Shown piece after piece: positions 19,709-29,260 of a DNA stretch of 64,000 nt. The stretch lies in contig NC_067205.1 of the NCBI RefSeq assembly GCF_026262505.1, positions 12,896,001 to 12,960,000 of the forward strand, in the 5' to 3' direction. Origin of the DNA: Trichomonas vaginalis G3 (lineage: Eukaryota; Parabasalia; Trichomonadida; Trichomonadidae). Each line of letters opens with the position of its first letter. The first letter of the stretch is position 1. Below the pieces are notes generated by a model. It did no database searches and was not told the DNA's origin. It saw only the letters and a program-made list of their open reading frames with translations. The position numbers and the translations under genes are program-made.

Positions 19709-19911
19709 AGTATGAATGTTATATTTTAGGTCATGAACTTTGGTTGTTGCTGTTTGATGAAACAAATGAGTTAGTTATGTCAGTCAAGAGAACAGAAAAA
19801 TATTGTGTTAGTGAAAACTGCACCAAGTCAATAAGATTAGGTTTGCATTATGAAGATGAGTTCGATACTGTTGAAGAAGTTTTGGATAGATATTACAAAT
19901 TGCTAACTTGA
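19669..19911 (+). CDS. Small unknown protein overlapping the previous gene
   Basis: The 80-residue frame starts with an ATG inside the last codons of the 18944-19708 gene, in another frame, and reads MQQLTRELRAKNIKYECYIL. It looks like a real small alpha/beta protein with a hydrophobic core (HELWLLLFDETNELVMSV). It is followed by two GC-rich hairpins and a convergent gene. No family recognised. Confidence 0.6.
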   Translation: MQQLTRELRAKNIKYECYILGHELWLLLFDETNELVMSVKRTEKYCVSENCTKSIRLGLHYEDEFDTVEEVLDRYYKLLT

Positions 19912-19928
19912 AATTTTTTTGACTGACA

Positions 19929-19960
19929 GCGCAAAGCGCCAAGATGGGCTCAAAGAGCCC
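19929..19960. terminator. Two GC-rich mini-hairpins between convergent genes
   Basis: GCGCAAAGCGC (19929-19939) and GGGCTCAAAGAGCCC (19946-19960) each form a short perfect stem with an AAA loop. They sit in the 60-bp gap between the stops of the 19669-19911 and 19972-20475 genes, like the pair at 10741-10765. Confidence 0.5.
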
Positions 19961-19971
19961 TCCTGACTGCT

Positions 19972-20475
19972 TTAATTTACTAAAACATATTTCAAGCAAA
20001 GTTTATATTCTGTTGAAAGTTTTGTAAACTCGTTCGAATATTTATACTTAAACTCAACTCCTGTAGTTCCTGGTGTTTCAATGATGCGGATGTTACCTAT
20101 TTTCATGAATAGTGGAGTTTGACCACAGCATTCGATTTCAGGGTCGAGATAGTCAATGACACATTGTTTCCCTGTTATTCGTGAGATAACATTTTCAAGG
20201 TCCTCCTTTGTTAGAATTATTTGGTTCTTGCTTATAAGATTTATCAAAAGCTTCTTATCGTCTTTGAGTAAAATTGTTTGGTATAACTGAAGAAGGTAAT
20301 GGTCTACGTTATCTGAAGGATTTGTTTGAACATTTGTGTAAGGATTGTCGTTGGCTTCTCTTGAAAGAATTTGGTCCAGTGGTGGATACTCTAACTTAAC
20401 ATCTGATGTAGCGTTAGCGTTTGAAGCTGTGTTTAAATTCACCGACTTAAATCTGGTTCTTTTTCTTTCAAACAC
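19972..20475 (-). CDS. Unknown Maverick protein conserved in both elements
   Basis: The 167-residue frame has a basic start (FERKRTRFKSV) and a C-terminal part with LLINLISKNQIILTKEDLENVISRI and IECCGQTPLF. Maverick 2 has the same layout at 40943-41580 (basic RRRF start, then INLIDQSGLIILPYESL and VSCCGTVAKI), so the two are orthologous. No ATG begins this frame: the first codon here is GTG, with an upstream stop at 20482. The start may have changed from ATG to GTG or lies across a frame break. A virion or DNA-binding role is possible. Confidence 0.6.
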   Translation of the reverse strand: MFERKRTRFKSVNLNTASNANATSDVKLEYPPLDQILSREANDNPYTNVQTNPSDNVDHYLLQLYQTILLKDDKKLLINLISKNQIILTKEDLENVISRITGKQCVIDYLDPEIECCGQTPLFMKIGNIRIIETPGTTGVEFKYKYSNEFTKLSTEYKLCLKYVLVN

Positions 20476-20493
20476 TCCGAACTATAGTTCTTT

Positions 20494-21012
20494 ATGACAA
20501 TATTGTTTGTCGTTCGTGAGTCAACATTTGATGTTGGTTCAATTGGAACATTAACGGCACCAGCTAAGATGGATTTGCTTCTCATTTCATATAGAATAAA
20601 AACCTTTTATATGTATGAAATGAACAATATACTCGACAAGGGTTTGAATGTAAAGCTAACGAATGAAAATATTGTTGAATTCACTGAGACAGGAGCTGTG
20701 TATAAGGATGCAGAACTACTGAACAAAAGAGCTAAGGGAAGAAGCAGGAACATGAACAAAGGGTGGAAGCCTATAAAAATTTATGTCAATGATGGCTCAG
20801 GAGGTTCAAACATAAAGTATGCAGAAAGTTATAGAGTTTATGCTCTCAAAGGTGAAAAGCCTTCATTTAAGAACAGCTATTCTAACGCATATCCTCAAAA
20901 GCTAACGGATGGGGAAGTGGATGATATGAATGACAGCAAAAATATTAACAGAAATGGCGACAGAGATGCATGGAATTTGTTTACCATCAGTCAATTAAAG
21001 CATAAGATTTAA
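20494..21012 (+). CDS. Unknown 172-residue protein
   Basis: It starts with an ATG at 20494 and reads MTILFVVRESTFDVGSIGTLTAP. The middle is rich in Gly, Lys and Arg (KRAKGRSRNMNKGWKPIKI) and the end is polar (DGEVDDMNDSKNINRNGDRD). The 3' end overlaps the convergent ATPase gene by 18 bp. No domain recognised. I looked for an adenain-type Cys protease here and saw no His/Asp/Cys order that fits. Confidence 0.55.
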   Translation: MTILFVVRESTFDVGSIGTLTAPAKMDLLLISYRIKTFYMYEMNNILDKGLNVKLTNENIVEFTETGAVYKDAELLNKRAKGRSRNMNKGWKPIKIYVNDGSGGSNIKYAESYRVYALKGEKPSFKNSYSNAYPQKLTDGEVDDMNDSKNINRNGDRDAWNLFTISQLKHKI

Positions 21013-21897
21013 AAACAATGTTGGTCGTTCCCATGGAATATTTTTGACTTTAATGGTATTAGTCATGATATGAATCTCAAGGTATGAACGAGGAGAGATG
21101 AGAGACTTATATGCTTCCCAAATTTCTTCAAAAGGTAATGTTATACCTGACTGTTTCCAAATGAGTTCAATATCATAACGTGAGAAACCTTGAAAGATAA
21201 CGAAGTCAGTTATGAGACGTTTTATGTTTAAAGCAAGAAAACGCCATGTTTGCATAAGTATTGCTACAGTTAAGTGGTAATGTCTGACTTTAGTTATGAT
21301 GTTAGCTAATGGTGAGTCTGGTTTTGACACTAAACCTTTTCCGGCGAAGTCGTCACAAACGAGCAGAGTGTTTGAAGGATACTTTTTGAAGGGGTATTTT
21401 GAAAGTTTTGACAGAATGTAGTTTGTAAGTCGTTTCATATCGTAAACTCCTGAGTATTGACGTAAGTGGTGTTTGTCAATAATTCTTTCCATCTCTTCTG
21501 AAGTCTTTTGCATTCCTGACTGTATGAACTCTACGATGGCATAATATTTTCTCTTACGTCGAATGTAACGTTGAAGAAATTCAATGAGTTCACTGTCTGG
21601 AACTTTAACGACTGAGGCTTGAACTTTTGACATAAATGTTTTCGCTGTTGAGTCCATAGAGTCTGAAGTTGCTGATATAATGATTTGGTCATAGTAAGAG
21701 TCGTTTCCTAAACGCTCTGTTATGAGTATATGACGAATGAGGTTAAATGTCTTACCTGAACCCATCTTTCCACAATAGAAATAAACACCATTTGAACAGA
21801 ACTCATAGTCCTTACTGAAAGGAAGAATAAGAGAACTGTTGAGCTTTTCACTGCTTTCATTCATGTCTTCATCTACGTCATGTATTAAATGCTTCAT
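20995..21897 (-). CDS. ATP: FtsK/HerA-type genome-packaging ATPase
   Basis: The 300-residue product starts at the ATG 21895-21897 (MKHLIHDVDED); a longer frame would need TTG. It holds Walker A GKMGSGKT, Walker B NTLLVCDDF and a sensor-like helix RHYHLTVAILMQTWRFL typical of A32-like packaging ATPases. It would pump the element's DNA into capsids. Its ATG overlaps the 5' end of the divergent gene at 21889, so the two start codons interlock. Maverick 2 has a truncated, frame-broken counterpart at 39099-39925. Confidence 0.9.
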   Translation of the reverse strand: MKHLIHDVDEDMNESSEKLNSSLILPFSKDYEFCSNGVYFYCGKMGSGKTFNLIRHILITERLGNDSYYDQIIISATSDSMDSTAKTFMSKVQASVVKVPDSELIEFLQRYIRRKRKYYAIVEFIQSGMQKTSEEMERIIDKHHLRQYSGVYDMKRLTNYILSKLSKYPFKKYPSNTLLVCDDFAGKGLVSKPDSPLANIITKVRHYHLTVAILMQTWRFLALNIKRLITDFVIFQGFSRYDIELIWKQSGITLPFEEIWEAYKSLISPRSYLEIHIMTNTIKVKNIPWERPTLFLNLML

Positions 21898-22794
21898 TTT
21901 ATCTCCATTAAAAATGCAAGTCAAAATATTCAGAACATAGCACCGAGTCTAACTGACAAGAGTATAAAGATATACTATGAACACGTTATGATGAAACCTA
22001 CCAAAATTCAAGAAAGTCAGTATACTTATGAATATCCAAGACACTGGGTAGAGTATGTAGGAGGTGAGAAAGCTATTGAAATAAGACAGGTTCGAAGTAT
22101 TCCAGCAGGAAGAACAATATTATTGAAGAACTTTAATGTTTTGAGGTATAATGATGAAACAAAGAAGCAAGATAGTTTTCCTGTTGCTGTGTATGTGAAC
22201 CTAGACACAGGAGATGACATGAAAGTTTTTAACACAAAGCTTCAAACGGTAGTGAGAGAACAACTGACTGCGGAAGGACATCCATTACCTTCAGAAGTTA
22301 CCATAGCATATAATTTTGAAACAAACTCAATAGATTTTAAAGTCATCTCTGCAAAGAAGTCAGGTTTTACATTTAATGAAGCAGATGTATATTCGAATGA
22401 AAACTTCAAAGCTATTGCATGGTTAGATAATGACGATTGCTTTAAGAAAATATTTAAATACAGTGACTCAACGATGTCAATAGATGACCTTCGTGGAATG
22501 TTACCATCGACGTTTACAGTTGAAGGCTCAGCAGGATTGCTTACAAGATTGTCAATTGGTGGCGTTTGGTCTCGTGAGAACATTGTTATAAAATCCAGTA
22601 TAAGTGAATTTGCTGAAGAATCTATATTATGTCTTTCAAACTACATGTATTCGCCGCCGAAGCATTATAGTATAACAAACTTTGTCAGTAAGTTTAACAT
22701 AAGACTTGTCGAACCTTCTTCAATGAAAGATGTTGTGCTACCTAAAGATGGAAAGGATGGACTCATTATTGAGATGATTTTAATTGCATATTAA
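21889..22794 (+). CDS. Candidate minor capsid/virion protein, paralogue of 9243-10100
   Basis: The 301-residue product starts at an ATG that overlaps the divergent ATPase start by nine bases; an internal start near MMKPTKIQES is an alternative. YTYEYPRHWVEYVGGEKAIEI early on and the end (HYSITNFVSKFNIRLVEPSS...LIIEMILIAY) match the 9243-10100 protein by eye. Predicted mostly beta. The stop codon TAA is followed at once by the ATG of the next gene. Minor capsid role is inferred from context. Confidence 0.6.
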   Translation: MLHFISIKNASQNIQNIAPSLTDKSIKIYYEHVMMKPTKIQESQYTYEYPRHWVEYVGGEKAIEIRQVRSIPAGRTILLKNFNVLRYNDETKKQDSFPVAVYVNLDTGDDMKVFNTKLQTVVREQLTAEGHPLPSEVTIAYNFETNSIDFKVISAKKSGFTFNEADVYSNENFKAIAWLDNDDCFKKIFKYSDSTMSIDDLRGMLPSTFTVEGSAGLLTRLSIGGVWSRENIVIKSSISEFAEESILCLSNYMYSPPKHYSITNFVSKFNIRLVEPSSMKDVVLPKDGKDGLIIEMILIAY

Positions 22795-23019
22795 ATGAGC
22801 TTGTTCTTGAAGGTCATTCATGATGAAATAACTGTTGTAGAAGATGTTAGCAATTGTTCAGACATTTTGAAGCGTATAGATGATATAAGAAATAAGTTAG
22901 ATAGACCGCAAAGTGGTGAGGGCGAAGCCCGTGAGAACGCTTATGTTTCATTGACTTTCTCCAGTAACGAGAACTTTTATGAGATAATATTGAAGAGAGA
23001 TGATTTTAATATGGTGTAA
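22795..23019 (+). CDS. Small unknown protein with a GC-hairpin inside the gene
   Basis: The 74-residue frame starts directly after the TAA of the previous gene and ends directly before the ATG of the next (TAAATG at both joints). It reads MSLFLKVIHDEITVVEDVSN. A GGGCGAAGCCC palindrome (22920-22930) lies in frame and adds GEAR in a Glu/Gly-rich loop. No family recognised. Confidence 0.6.
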   Translation: MSLFLKVIHDEITVVEDVSNCSDILKRIDDIRNKLDRPQSGEGEARENAYVSLTFSSNENFYEIILKRDDFNMV

Positions 23020-23547
23020 ATGGTAGCTTGGGCAGCTTTAGGCGCAATGGGAACAAAAGCATTAGCATTTGGAGCAAAAGCACTTGGAGCTTATGACGCA
23101 GTAAATAAAATGAGTGGAGGAAGGGTTTCGAAGACATTAGATGCAAATAAAGGGAAGATTGGAGGCTGGGTTGCAAAGAAGTTAAGATTAAATAAAATAG
23201 GCCTCATAAATAAAGCATCCAATTTGGTTGCGACTGAGTCAGAAAATGCTTTAGGAAAGGACGATGAGTTTGCAAAACACGCAAAAGACTTTAATGACCA
23301 GATGAAAGGTGAAACAATGCATTTAAATAGAGTCGATGGAACTAAAGAAAATGTTTCTTCTCCACCAGCAGTTCTTCCGTATGGTCCCTATGGAATGTAT
23401 GGAAACCCTTACGAAAGACCATTTGACCCATTGACTGGTGGAAGTAATTGGTATCATTACGGACGAAGAAGAAAGACAGTCAAGTTGGAGACAGACGTGA
23501 AGAAAGCAACTAAAAAGAAACCAAGGAAGAGAGTTATAAAACAATGA
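23020..23547 (+). CDS. Gly/Ala-rich, basic protein (pVI-like candidate)
   Basis: The 175-residue product starts MVAWAALGAMGTKALAFGAK, an amphipathic Gly/Ala-rich segment. The middle has PPAVLPYGPYGMYGNPYERP, and the tail is strongly basic (KKATKKKPRKRVIKQ). An amphipathic start with a basic tail is the layout of small internal virion proteins that disturb membranes, as in adenovirus pVI. Maverick 2 has a similar short protein (36894-37130). The last codons lie in the right TIR. The role is inferred. Confidence 0.6.
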   Translation: MVAWAALGAMGTKALAFGAKALGAYDAVNKMSGGRVSKTLDANKGKIGGWVAKKLRLNKIGLINKASNLVATESENALGKDDEFAKHAKDFNDQMKGETMHLNRVDGTKENVSSPPAVLPYGPYGMYGNPYERPFDPLTGGSNWYHYGRRRKTVKLETDVKKATKKKPRKRVIKQ

Positions 23548-24156
23548 ATTCAAGAGGGTGAAAAAAGAGGTGAAAAAAGAGGTGAGATCTCACCACTTCA
23601 CCTAAATATATTTTTGCGCTATGTTTTCATACGTGTGAGGGTGGTGATATCATTAATTTTAAGTTTATTTTTTATTTTACTGAAAATTTTTATTTGGATG
23701 TAAATGACAGAACAAAAGCAACTCATTCGAATTCCACAGTATAACAAACATACATTTAAACATTTATTCTTCCTTCCTGAGTATAACATGTTCTTTCAAA
23801 TACATCCGAGACCAGTTGACTTTTCATTGACTGTGTATAAAGATAGAAATAGTTATATCATTAAACCATACGATGACGAAGGTAAGTTATGTAAATTGTA
23901 CGTTAAGAAGTTAGAGAAAGTTTATGGCTTCAAGTATGACTACAATAGGGTTAACACTGATGATGAAGATATTGAGGAAAATTTATGAGAACATTAGTGA
24001 AGTCGTTAGTGAGAACGATAGTGAGAACGTTTATTTTTTACATTAGTGAGTTCGTTAGTGAGGTGAAGTGGTTGGCAGCTTTGTAAAGTGTCAAATTCAC
24101 AAGTATTGGGTAAGGTGGAACGCAGTGCCGCCGTACCCAAGACTTGTATACTAACT
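23523..24156. repeat. Right terminal inverted repeat of Maverick 1 (634 bp)
   Basis: It is the reverse complement of 5467-6100 as far as I could compare. It ends in CTAACT at 24156 and is followed by the target duplication GCCATA (24157-24162). Confidence 0.95.
23704..23988 (+). CDS. TIR-embedded 94-residue protein, right copy
   Basis: Residue-for-residue identical to the 5635-5919 protein. The upstream CTGAAAATTTTTATTTG motif is retained. With both copies intact and pointing toward the element ends, the gene is present in two doses per element. Confidence 0.8.
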   Translation: MTEQKQLIRIPQYNKHTFKHLFFLPEYNMFFQIHPRPVDFSLTVYKDRNSYIIKPYDDEGKLCKLYVKKLEKVYGFKYDYNRVNTDDEDIEENL

Positions 24157-25253
24157 GCCATATCAAACAACTTCTTGAATTGGGCCTTCAAGGGAGAAAA
24201 AATCCCAACATCAAGAGGTTGTAAGATATGAGATGTATGGCCTGGGAGAACAAGAAGCTCGATATTGAAGGCGCTCAAGAGGCGAACGGCCAAGAAAGAG
24301 AGCCTGGATGGATGACCATCTACAATTAGGAGAAAAGGTACCTGGGCATCAAACACATTCATTTGAGACCTTTTCTCCTGTACTTTGCAGATGAACATGA
24401 TACAGTATACCATAAAAAGGTATTTGTTCATCCATCCACTCTCGGAGCGAACAAAAAAGCGTCCAGATCTTCCAATTCCGCATCAAGGGTCTTCTTTTGT
24501 GGAAGTATCACCATTGGCTTCATAGTTGTACCATCTGCAAAGATGGTACAGACCCCTGTAAGATGTGGAAGCTGAGACTTTTCAGCGCGAACTGGGCGAT
24601 TCCGGCCAGCAGTAAGAACTTTATAGCGACGTTTGGAATAGAGCATTGTCTCGTCCATATTCGCAATAAACTTCTTCCTGCGGGCAAAGTATCTATGCTT
24701 GGAGAGGAAAAATTGGCGAATATGGTTTGCGTCACAGGTAGAGCGTCGGAGCATATCAATAGTTTGGGAGCTCACAATCCGAATTGACAATCTTGTGGCG
24801 ATATGATTAAGCCAGCCACGGGATGGCGATGGGCAGTAATCATCGAGCTTCGCTAGAAGATGCGGGCATCTTGCAGCGATTAGTACCCGCGCCGCAAATT
24901 TTAATCTCCTATTTTGTAATTCCGTACAGACAGCAATGGCCATTGATGTTGTAATACAGTTCAAGTCGTCTGCCATCTCTTGAACAAGTTTTTTGAACTG
25001 CATTTCATCTGGTAGTGACAAAAGGGTCATACCACCCCCTGACTGACCTTTTGTCCATGAACGACAAGTAGCAGTGCGCATGATTGCGCGTGCTACTGTC
25101 GTCTTTGAAATTGAGTAAACATTCCGTATTTGTTGATAAGACTCGCCATTTACTCTTCGATAGAGTAAATCGAGTTGCATCTGGGTCAATAGCCCAAGAT
25201 TTTTATAGTTTTCTAATTCTGCAAACTCGGGAATTCGTGTTCTTGGTTGCATT
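24157..25253 (-). pseudogene. N-terminal and central part of a DDE_1/pogo-like transposase, cut by Maverick 1
   Basis: From the ATG at 25251-25253 (MQPRTRIPEFAELENYKNLG) the frame holds a helix-turn-helix (SYQQIRNVYSISKTTVARAI) and the first catalytic aspartate in IANMDETMLYSK. A one-base break near 24434 moves to a second frame (24157-24431) with LLIVDGHPSRLSF (second Asp) and LLVLPGHTSHILQPLDVGIF, a hallmark of DDE_1 transposases. The coding sequence is then interrupted by Maverick 1 and resumes at 5466. The gene was therefore a transposon that became a target. Whether the frame break is old or an assembly error cannot be told here. Confidence 0.9.
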
Positions 25254-26090
25254 TTTTTAAACGGGAACTTCACAAATTTGGTTCATGGCCATAAAAACTC
25301 ATTCAATTTTTCTGAGATTTTTTTTCATCACTCACTCAAAACGCAGAGGACCATTCTTCTCAAAATTGAATTATTTTCTCAAATATTGAGTGAGTAAAAT
25401 GGGCACGTTGTGTAAATTGATTCAAAATTTTTTATTGGTACACGACCTTTGAAATTGGTCTCGGGCTATTCAACCTACGGTATCTATTGCTATTGAAGCA
25501 ATTGATCTGTTTAGAGTGCTTAACATTTGAAAAACAAGAACTAACGTGGATAGATTAACTATGTTATTATCAAGAATATAGATTTTTTGACTATATGTAA
25601 TGATGTCTATTGATCTTTGTTTTGTTGCCATATGTTTTCAAGCATATTGATACACAAGTATATGTCACATATAGACATTGAGATGGTTTGGTATCTACAC
25701 TGTTCCTTCTTGATAATTGCTTTGAAAATTTCAAATGTGGGTGTTTATACTATTTGAATTTATTAAAGTGCTTTCTATTAATTTTTGGTAATTATATATG
25801 CTTTATTTAAGATGTCAGACATAAAGATAAATGTGCCATTAAAATCTCGGCATAAATGTAGAAATATCATAAAGTGCATATCATACCATTTGAAGGCAAT
25901 TTCGAATGTGATTTCAAATTTATAAAAAAGCTATAATTATTTGATATTCCGATTAGATTTTTTGTTATTTTGTTATAATATAGGAATTTGTAGCATTAGG
26001 AATTCTTAAAAGTAAGTTTTATATCAATATTTATGAAAAATAGAAACAATTTCTTATCAAAAAAAGAAAAAATTTTATTATATCGAACAA
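25254..26090. other. AT-rich intergenic stretch, nothing recognised
   Basis: About 840 bp upstream of the transposase and downstream of the N/Q-rich gene. No ORF with an ATG and credible composition was seen. The outer end of the pogo-like transposon should lie here, but I could not identify its terminal repeat. Confidence 0.5.
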
Positions 26091-28104
26091 TTATTGTATC
26101 CAATAAAAATATTTGTTGAATACCGTATTATCTTTTGGAGCAAAGCAGAAATTAGAGTTATTCATAACTGTACATAGATTTGAATAAAAATATTTTAATT
26201 TTCCTTCTCGTGGCATATTTTTGATTATTTCCATATGTCTTTTAATCAATTGGATGATCTCATCATGTGCTGTAGGATCGATTGCCGAGAGAGTTGGAGA
26301 ACATTCATAAATGTAAATAATTGAATGAGAAGCAACAACGTAATTCTGCTCTCCAGTTAATATTCTCTTTATATATGGTACTCCATATCTTATGGCTCTA
26401 TCCGGATTGGCAAATAACAAATTCAACAGATATGCAACGTAATAGTGGCAATATGTTTGCTCCTTTTCATATTTTGTATCTTTGAGGCTCTGAATTTCTT
26501 GTGAAAGGTCTTCAAACAAACGATCAAAAAATTCCGGATAAATTGTACAAAGATAATTGACCAGAATGGTGAATTGAAAGATAATAGATGGATGCTGGTT
26601 CTCAGGAGCAAATGTTAACGAATCTTCAATGAAATTCCAAATTTCTTCCATAATTTCATCAATATTTGAAGCTTTGTTGACTAAAGAAATGAGAACTTGC
26701 CATGTATCTTTAGAATTTCTGGCAAGAACTGATACAATTTGATCATCTTCCTGATATTTAATTCCAACTCTAATACTCTTGAATTTGACACCTGGAAACG
26801 GTTGCAGGGCTGGATCCTGATTTTGTGGGGTCTGTTTCTGTGCATTTTCTGGTGGTTTTGTAACATTTTGAATTTGAATAGGTTTGTTCTGGCCAAATTG
26901 AGCCAAATTCGGATCTGGAGGCTTTTGTTCGTTCTGTTGTTGATTGTTGTTGTTATTCTGAGGCAAATTCTGTTGATTAATAAATGGATTAGCTGGATTT
27001 GATAAATTACCTGTCCAATCGTTATAGTACCTGGATTAGCAGGTTTGGTACCGGATTTTGCATAATTTGACCAAAATTATTATTATTTTGATTTTGAGCA
27101 TTTTCTGAAGTAGTTTGAGTTGTTTGGGCTTTATCTTTATTCTCTGAAATAATTTGACTTGGTTTTTTAGCATTTTCTGAAGTGTTTTGAGGCTGATTGT
27201 TTTGTATTTCTTGATGTGTTGGTTTTTCTTGGACATTTTCTGTATTTTGTGTTGCATTCTTTGCTTCTTCATTTGTAGGCTGATTTTGAGGGTTTTGTTG
27301 AGTAGGATTTTCTGAAATTTCTACTTCTGGGAATGAATTGGCAGGATTTGCAAAATCACCTTGGCCAATAGATATGTCACCTGGATTTGCAGGGTTTGGA
27401 ACAGGATTTTGAATAATTTGGTCAAAATTATTATTATTTTGATTTGGAGCATTTTCTGAAGTGTTTTGAGTAGTTTTGTCTTTGTCTTTATTTTCTGAAA
27501 TGTTTTGGCTTGGGTTTTGAATATTTCCTGAAGTATTTTGATTATTTTGGTCATTTTGTATTTTTTCTGCATTTTGGCTTGTATTCTTTGTTCCTTCATT
27601 TGTAGGTTGATTTTGGGTGTTTTGTTGAGTAGGTTTTTCTGCATTTTGTCCATTTTGGAATGGATTAGCAGGATTTAAGTATGCTTTAGTATTATCTGAT
27701 TGTTGAGGATTGTTAGATATCGGAGAAGTATAAGCTGGAATGTTTATTTGCTCATTATCTTTATGTTGCTCTGAATTTTGAGTTGGATTAGTTTGAATTT
27801 GCTGGGGATTGCTAGTTTGCGCCGAATTTTGAGGATTTGTCTGATTTGTTTGATTATCGATTGAAACTTCAAGAAAATCAGCATTTTCGTTTGATGCTTC
27901 AGTAATTTTCTGATCACTATTCTGTGTTGTCTCTTCCTTTGTTTCTGGTGGTGGAGTTGGTTCTGGTTCTTTGATTTCCGGAATAATTGATACGTGATTT
28001 CGCTTTTTTAGTTTAGTATATTGGATTTTTTGCATTGTACTGCAAAATACCTTTGGTGAGCAAATCATTTTGAACGTTTGTTTGGTATTTTCAGAACAAA
28101 GCAT
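26091..28104 (-). pseudogene. N/Q-rich protein with a C-terminal helical-repeat domain; two frame breaks
   Basis: The ATG at 28104 opens a 360-codon frame with MICSPKVFC and then Asn/Gln/Pro/Thr-rich repeats (forms of NPTQQNPQNQPTNEEAKN and PNPANPGDISIGQ). The repeats run past the apparent stop at 27022: one lost base near 27050 (PNPANPG in register) and another near 27020 bring the frame into 26091-26966. That frame ends the low-complexity part and adds about 200 residues of helical sequence (IMEEIWNFIEDSLTF, YCHYYVAYLLNLLFA) that looks armadillo/HEAT-like. It is a host gene of unknown function. The two single-base breaks sit in short C and G runs, so assembly errors are a fair alternative to real decay. 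Confidence 0.6.
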
Positions 28105-28194
28105 AGATTAAAAAAAATTATTAAATTTTTTGTCACGTAAATAATTTATTGTCAGAAAAACAAATAATTATTTTATAATTGATGGAAAATTAAT

Positions 28195-28199
28195 TCATA
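28195..28199 (+). promoter_or_regulatory. Inr-like element of the 28200 gene
   Basis: TCATA lies immediately before the ATG and fits TCA+1Y(T/A). The next gene (28104) is divergent, with a gap of under 100 bp that must hold both promoters. Confidence 0.45.
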
Positions 28200-28805
28200 A
28201 TGAGTTCAAATGCCGATATAAAGAAATCTCTGCAAGATCAACTCGGTGAATCATCTTTTGCCGAGTTTGATCTAACCAGTCAAGAAGTTGTTATTCGATG
28301 GATATCAACAGATAAGAAAGAAAATGAATATAGTCCAGGCACTGTATTAACAATTTTTGATGCAAGCGGTGATCGTTTACTCAATAACATAGACAACCTT
28401 GTTTTCATGTTCTTTGCTAAAGAAACACAAGATAATGATATGGATGAGAATGCCATTGAAAATGGAGATGACCAAACAAGCGAACAACCCACACCTACAG
28501 AATCCAATCAGTTAGCGCCTAATAAAACAAAAAAGAAAGTTCTAAATTTCGAAGAACAAATAGATTTATCTTACAGTCACAAGGATCTTAGATTCAAAAA
28601 TGGCACTGGTTTTTGTTTCTCAAAAAGGAAAGATTGTAAAGTTCCTGAACAATCAATTGAAACAAAATTATATTTACTTGAACTTCACTTGAATAAAGAT
28701 GGAAATGCGAAACCATCTAGTAATTCAGAAACAGGAGAGAGTAGTACTAATCGATTAGATCTTCTGGTCAAAATACTTGAATACGTTTTAAAACATAATA
28801 CTTAA
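28200..28805 (+). CDS. Unknown 201-residue host protein
   Basis: The intact frame starts MSSNADIKKSLQDQLGESSF. The first third is compact and beta-like (SQEVVIRWISTDKKENEY). An acidic, Glu/Asp/Thr/Pro-rich linker follows (DNDMDENAIENGDDQTSEQP), then a basic patch NKTKKKVLNF, and the end is helical (RLDLLVKILEYVLKH). It is divergent from the N/Q-rich gene. No family recognised. Confidence 0.7.
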   Translation: MSSNADIKKSLQDQLGESSFAEFDLTSQEVVIRWISTDKKENEYSPGTVLTIFDASGDRLLNNIDNLVFMFFAKETQDNDMDENAIENGDDQTSEQPTPTESNQLAPNKTKKKVLNFEEQIDLSYSHKDLRFKNGTGFCFSKRKDCKVPEQSIETKLYLLELHLNKDGNAKPSSNSETGESSTNRLDLLVKILEYVLKHNT

Positions 28806-28839
28806 AATTGGGTTTTCAATTTGGTCTTCTTTTTATATG

Positions 28840-29060
28840 ATTTTAAATGTGCACTTACCACTTTTTGACGTGCCCTCATAATGTCAATATATATATTTAT
28901 TTTACTAGTGAAATATTTTCAAAAACCATATTATGTACTCTATAGTGATTTATATTAACTTTTCCCACCAAAAATATTAACTTTTTATCTGAGAAATTTG
29001 GGATAGATTATAGAAAATGTCAGAAAGTGGTGTTTGTACCCTTAACAAATTTATTAAGTT
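28840..29060. repeat. Degenerate dispersed repeat, also at about 57665-57850
   Basis: Both places read in the same order CTTACxACTTTTTGA, CCTCA..AT.TCAA, ATTTATAxTAACTTTTxCC, CAAAAATATTAACT and GAGAAAxTTxGGAT. The similarity runs over roughly 180 bp with many changes. It looks like an old non-coding repeat family, perhaps a MITE. The flanks hold TTAAGGGTA-type sequence that recurs near 1950 and 62880. Confidence 0.55.
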
Positions 29061-29260
29061 GTTGTTTGTATAAGGTCGTCAAAAATTGTGCGCTTTTTAA
29101 AAATCATCGTTTGAGGGGAAAATTGAGTACTTTTTGACACAAAAATCCACTAAGTTAGTGTCAGAAAGTTTACAAATGTATACTTTCTGACAAACAGAGT
29201 CTCAGAAAGCACTCATAGAGCGGTTTTTAATTTCCACATCTTGAAGCATTTTTGATTTAT

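Larger units (their letters stand above)
5467..24156. mobile_element. Maverick/Polinton element 1 (18,690 bp)
   Basis: The ends are AGTTAGTATAC...GTATACTAACT, flanked by the 6-bp target duplication GCCATA at 5461-5466 and 24157-24162. The terminal inverted repeats are 634 bp. Inside are genes for PolB, an rve-type integrase, a packaging ATPase, a candidate major capsid protein, candidate minor capsid proteins, a fibre protein and an HNH endonuclease. AG..CT ends, a 6-bp duplication and this gene set define Mavericks. Most genes are intact; the PolB N-terminal half, the fibre gene and a few starts are frame-broken. The TIR-borne ORFs are identical, which suggests recent insertion or conversion of the ends. 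Confidence 0.97.

Noticed and set aside
20494-21012. Adenain-type cysteine protease expected in a Maverick
   Set aside because: No His/Asp(Glu)/Cys order in this or any other small gene fits. The protease may be absent, highly diverged or hidden in a broken region.
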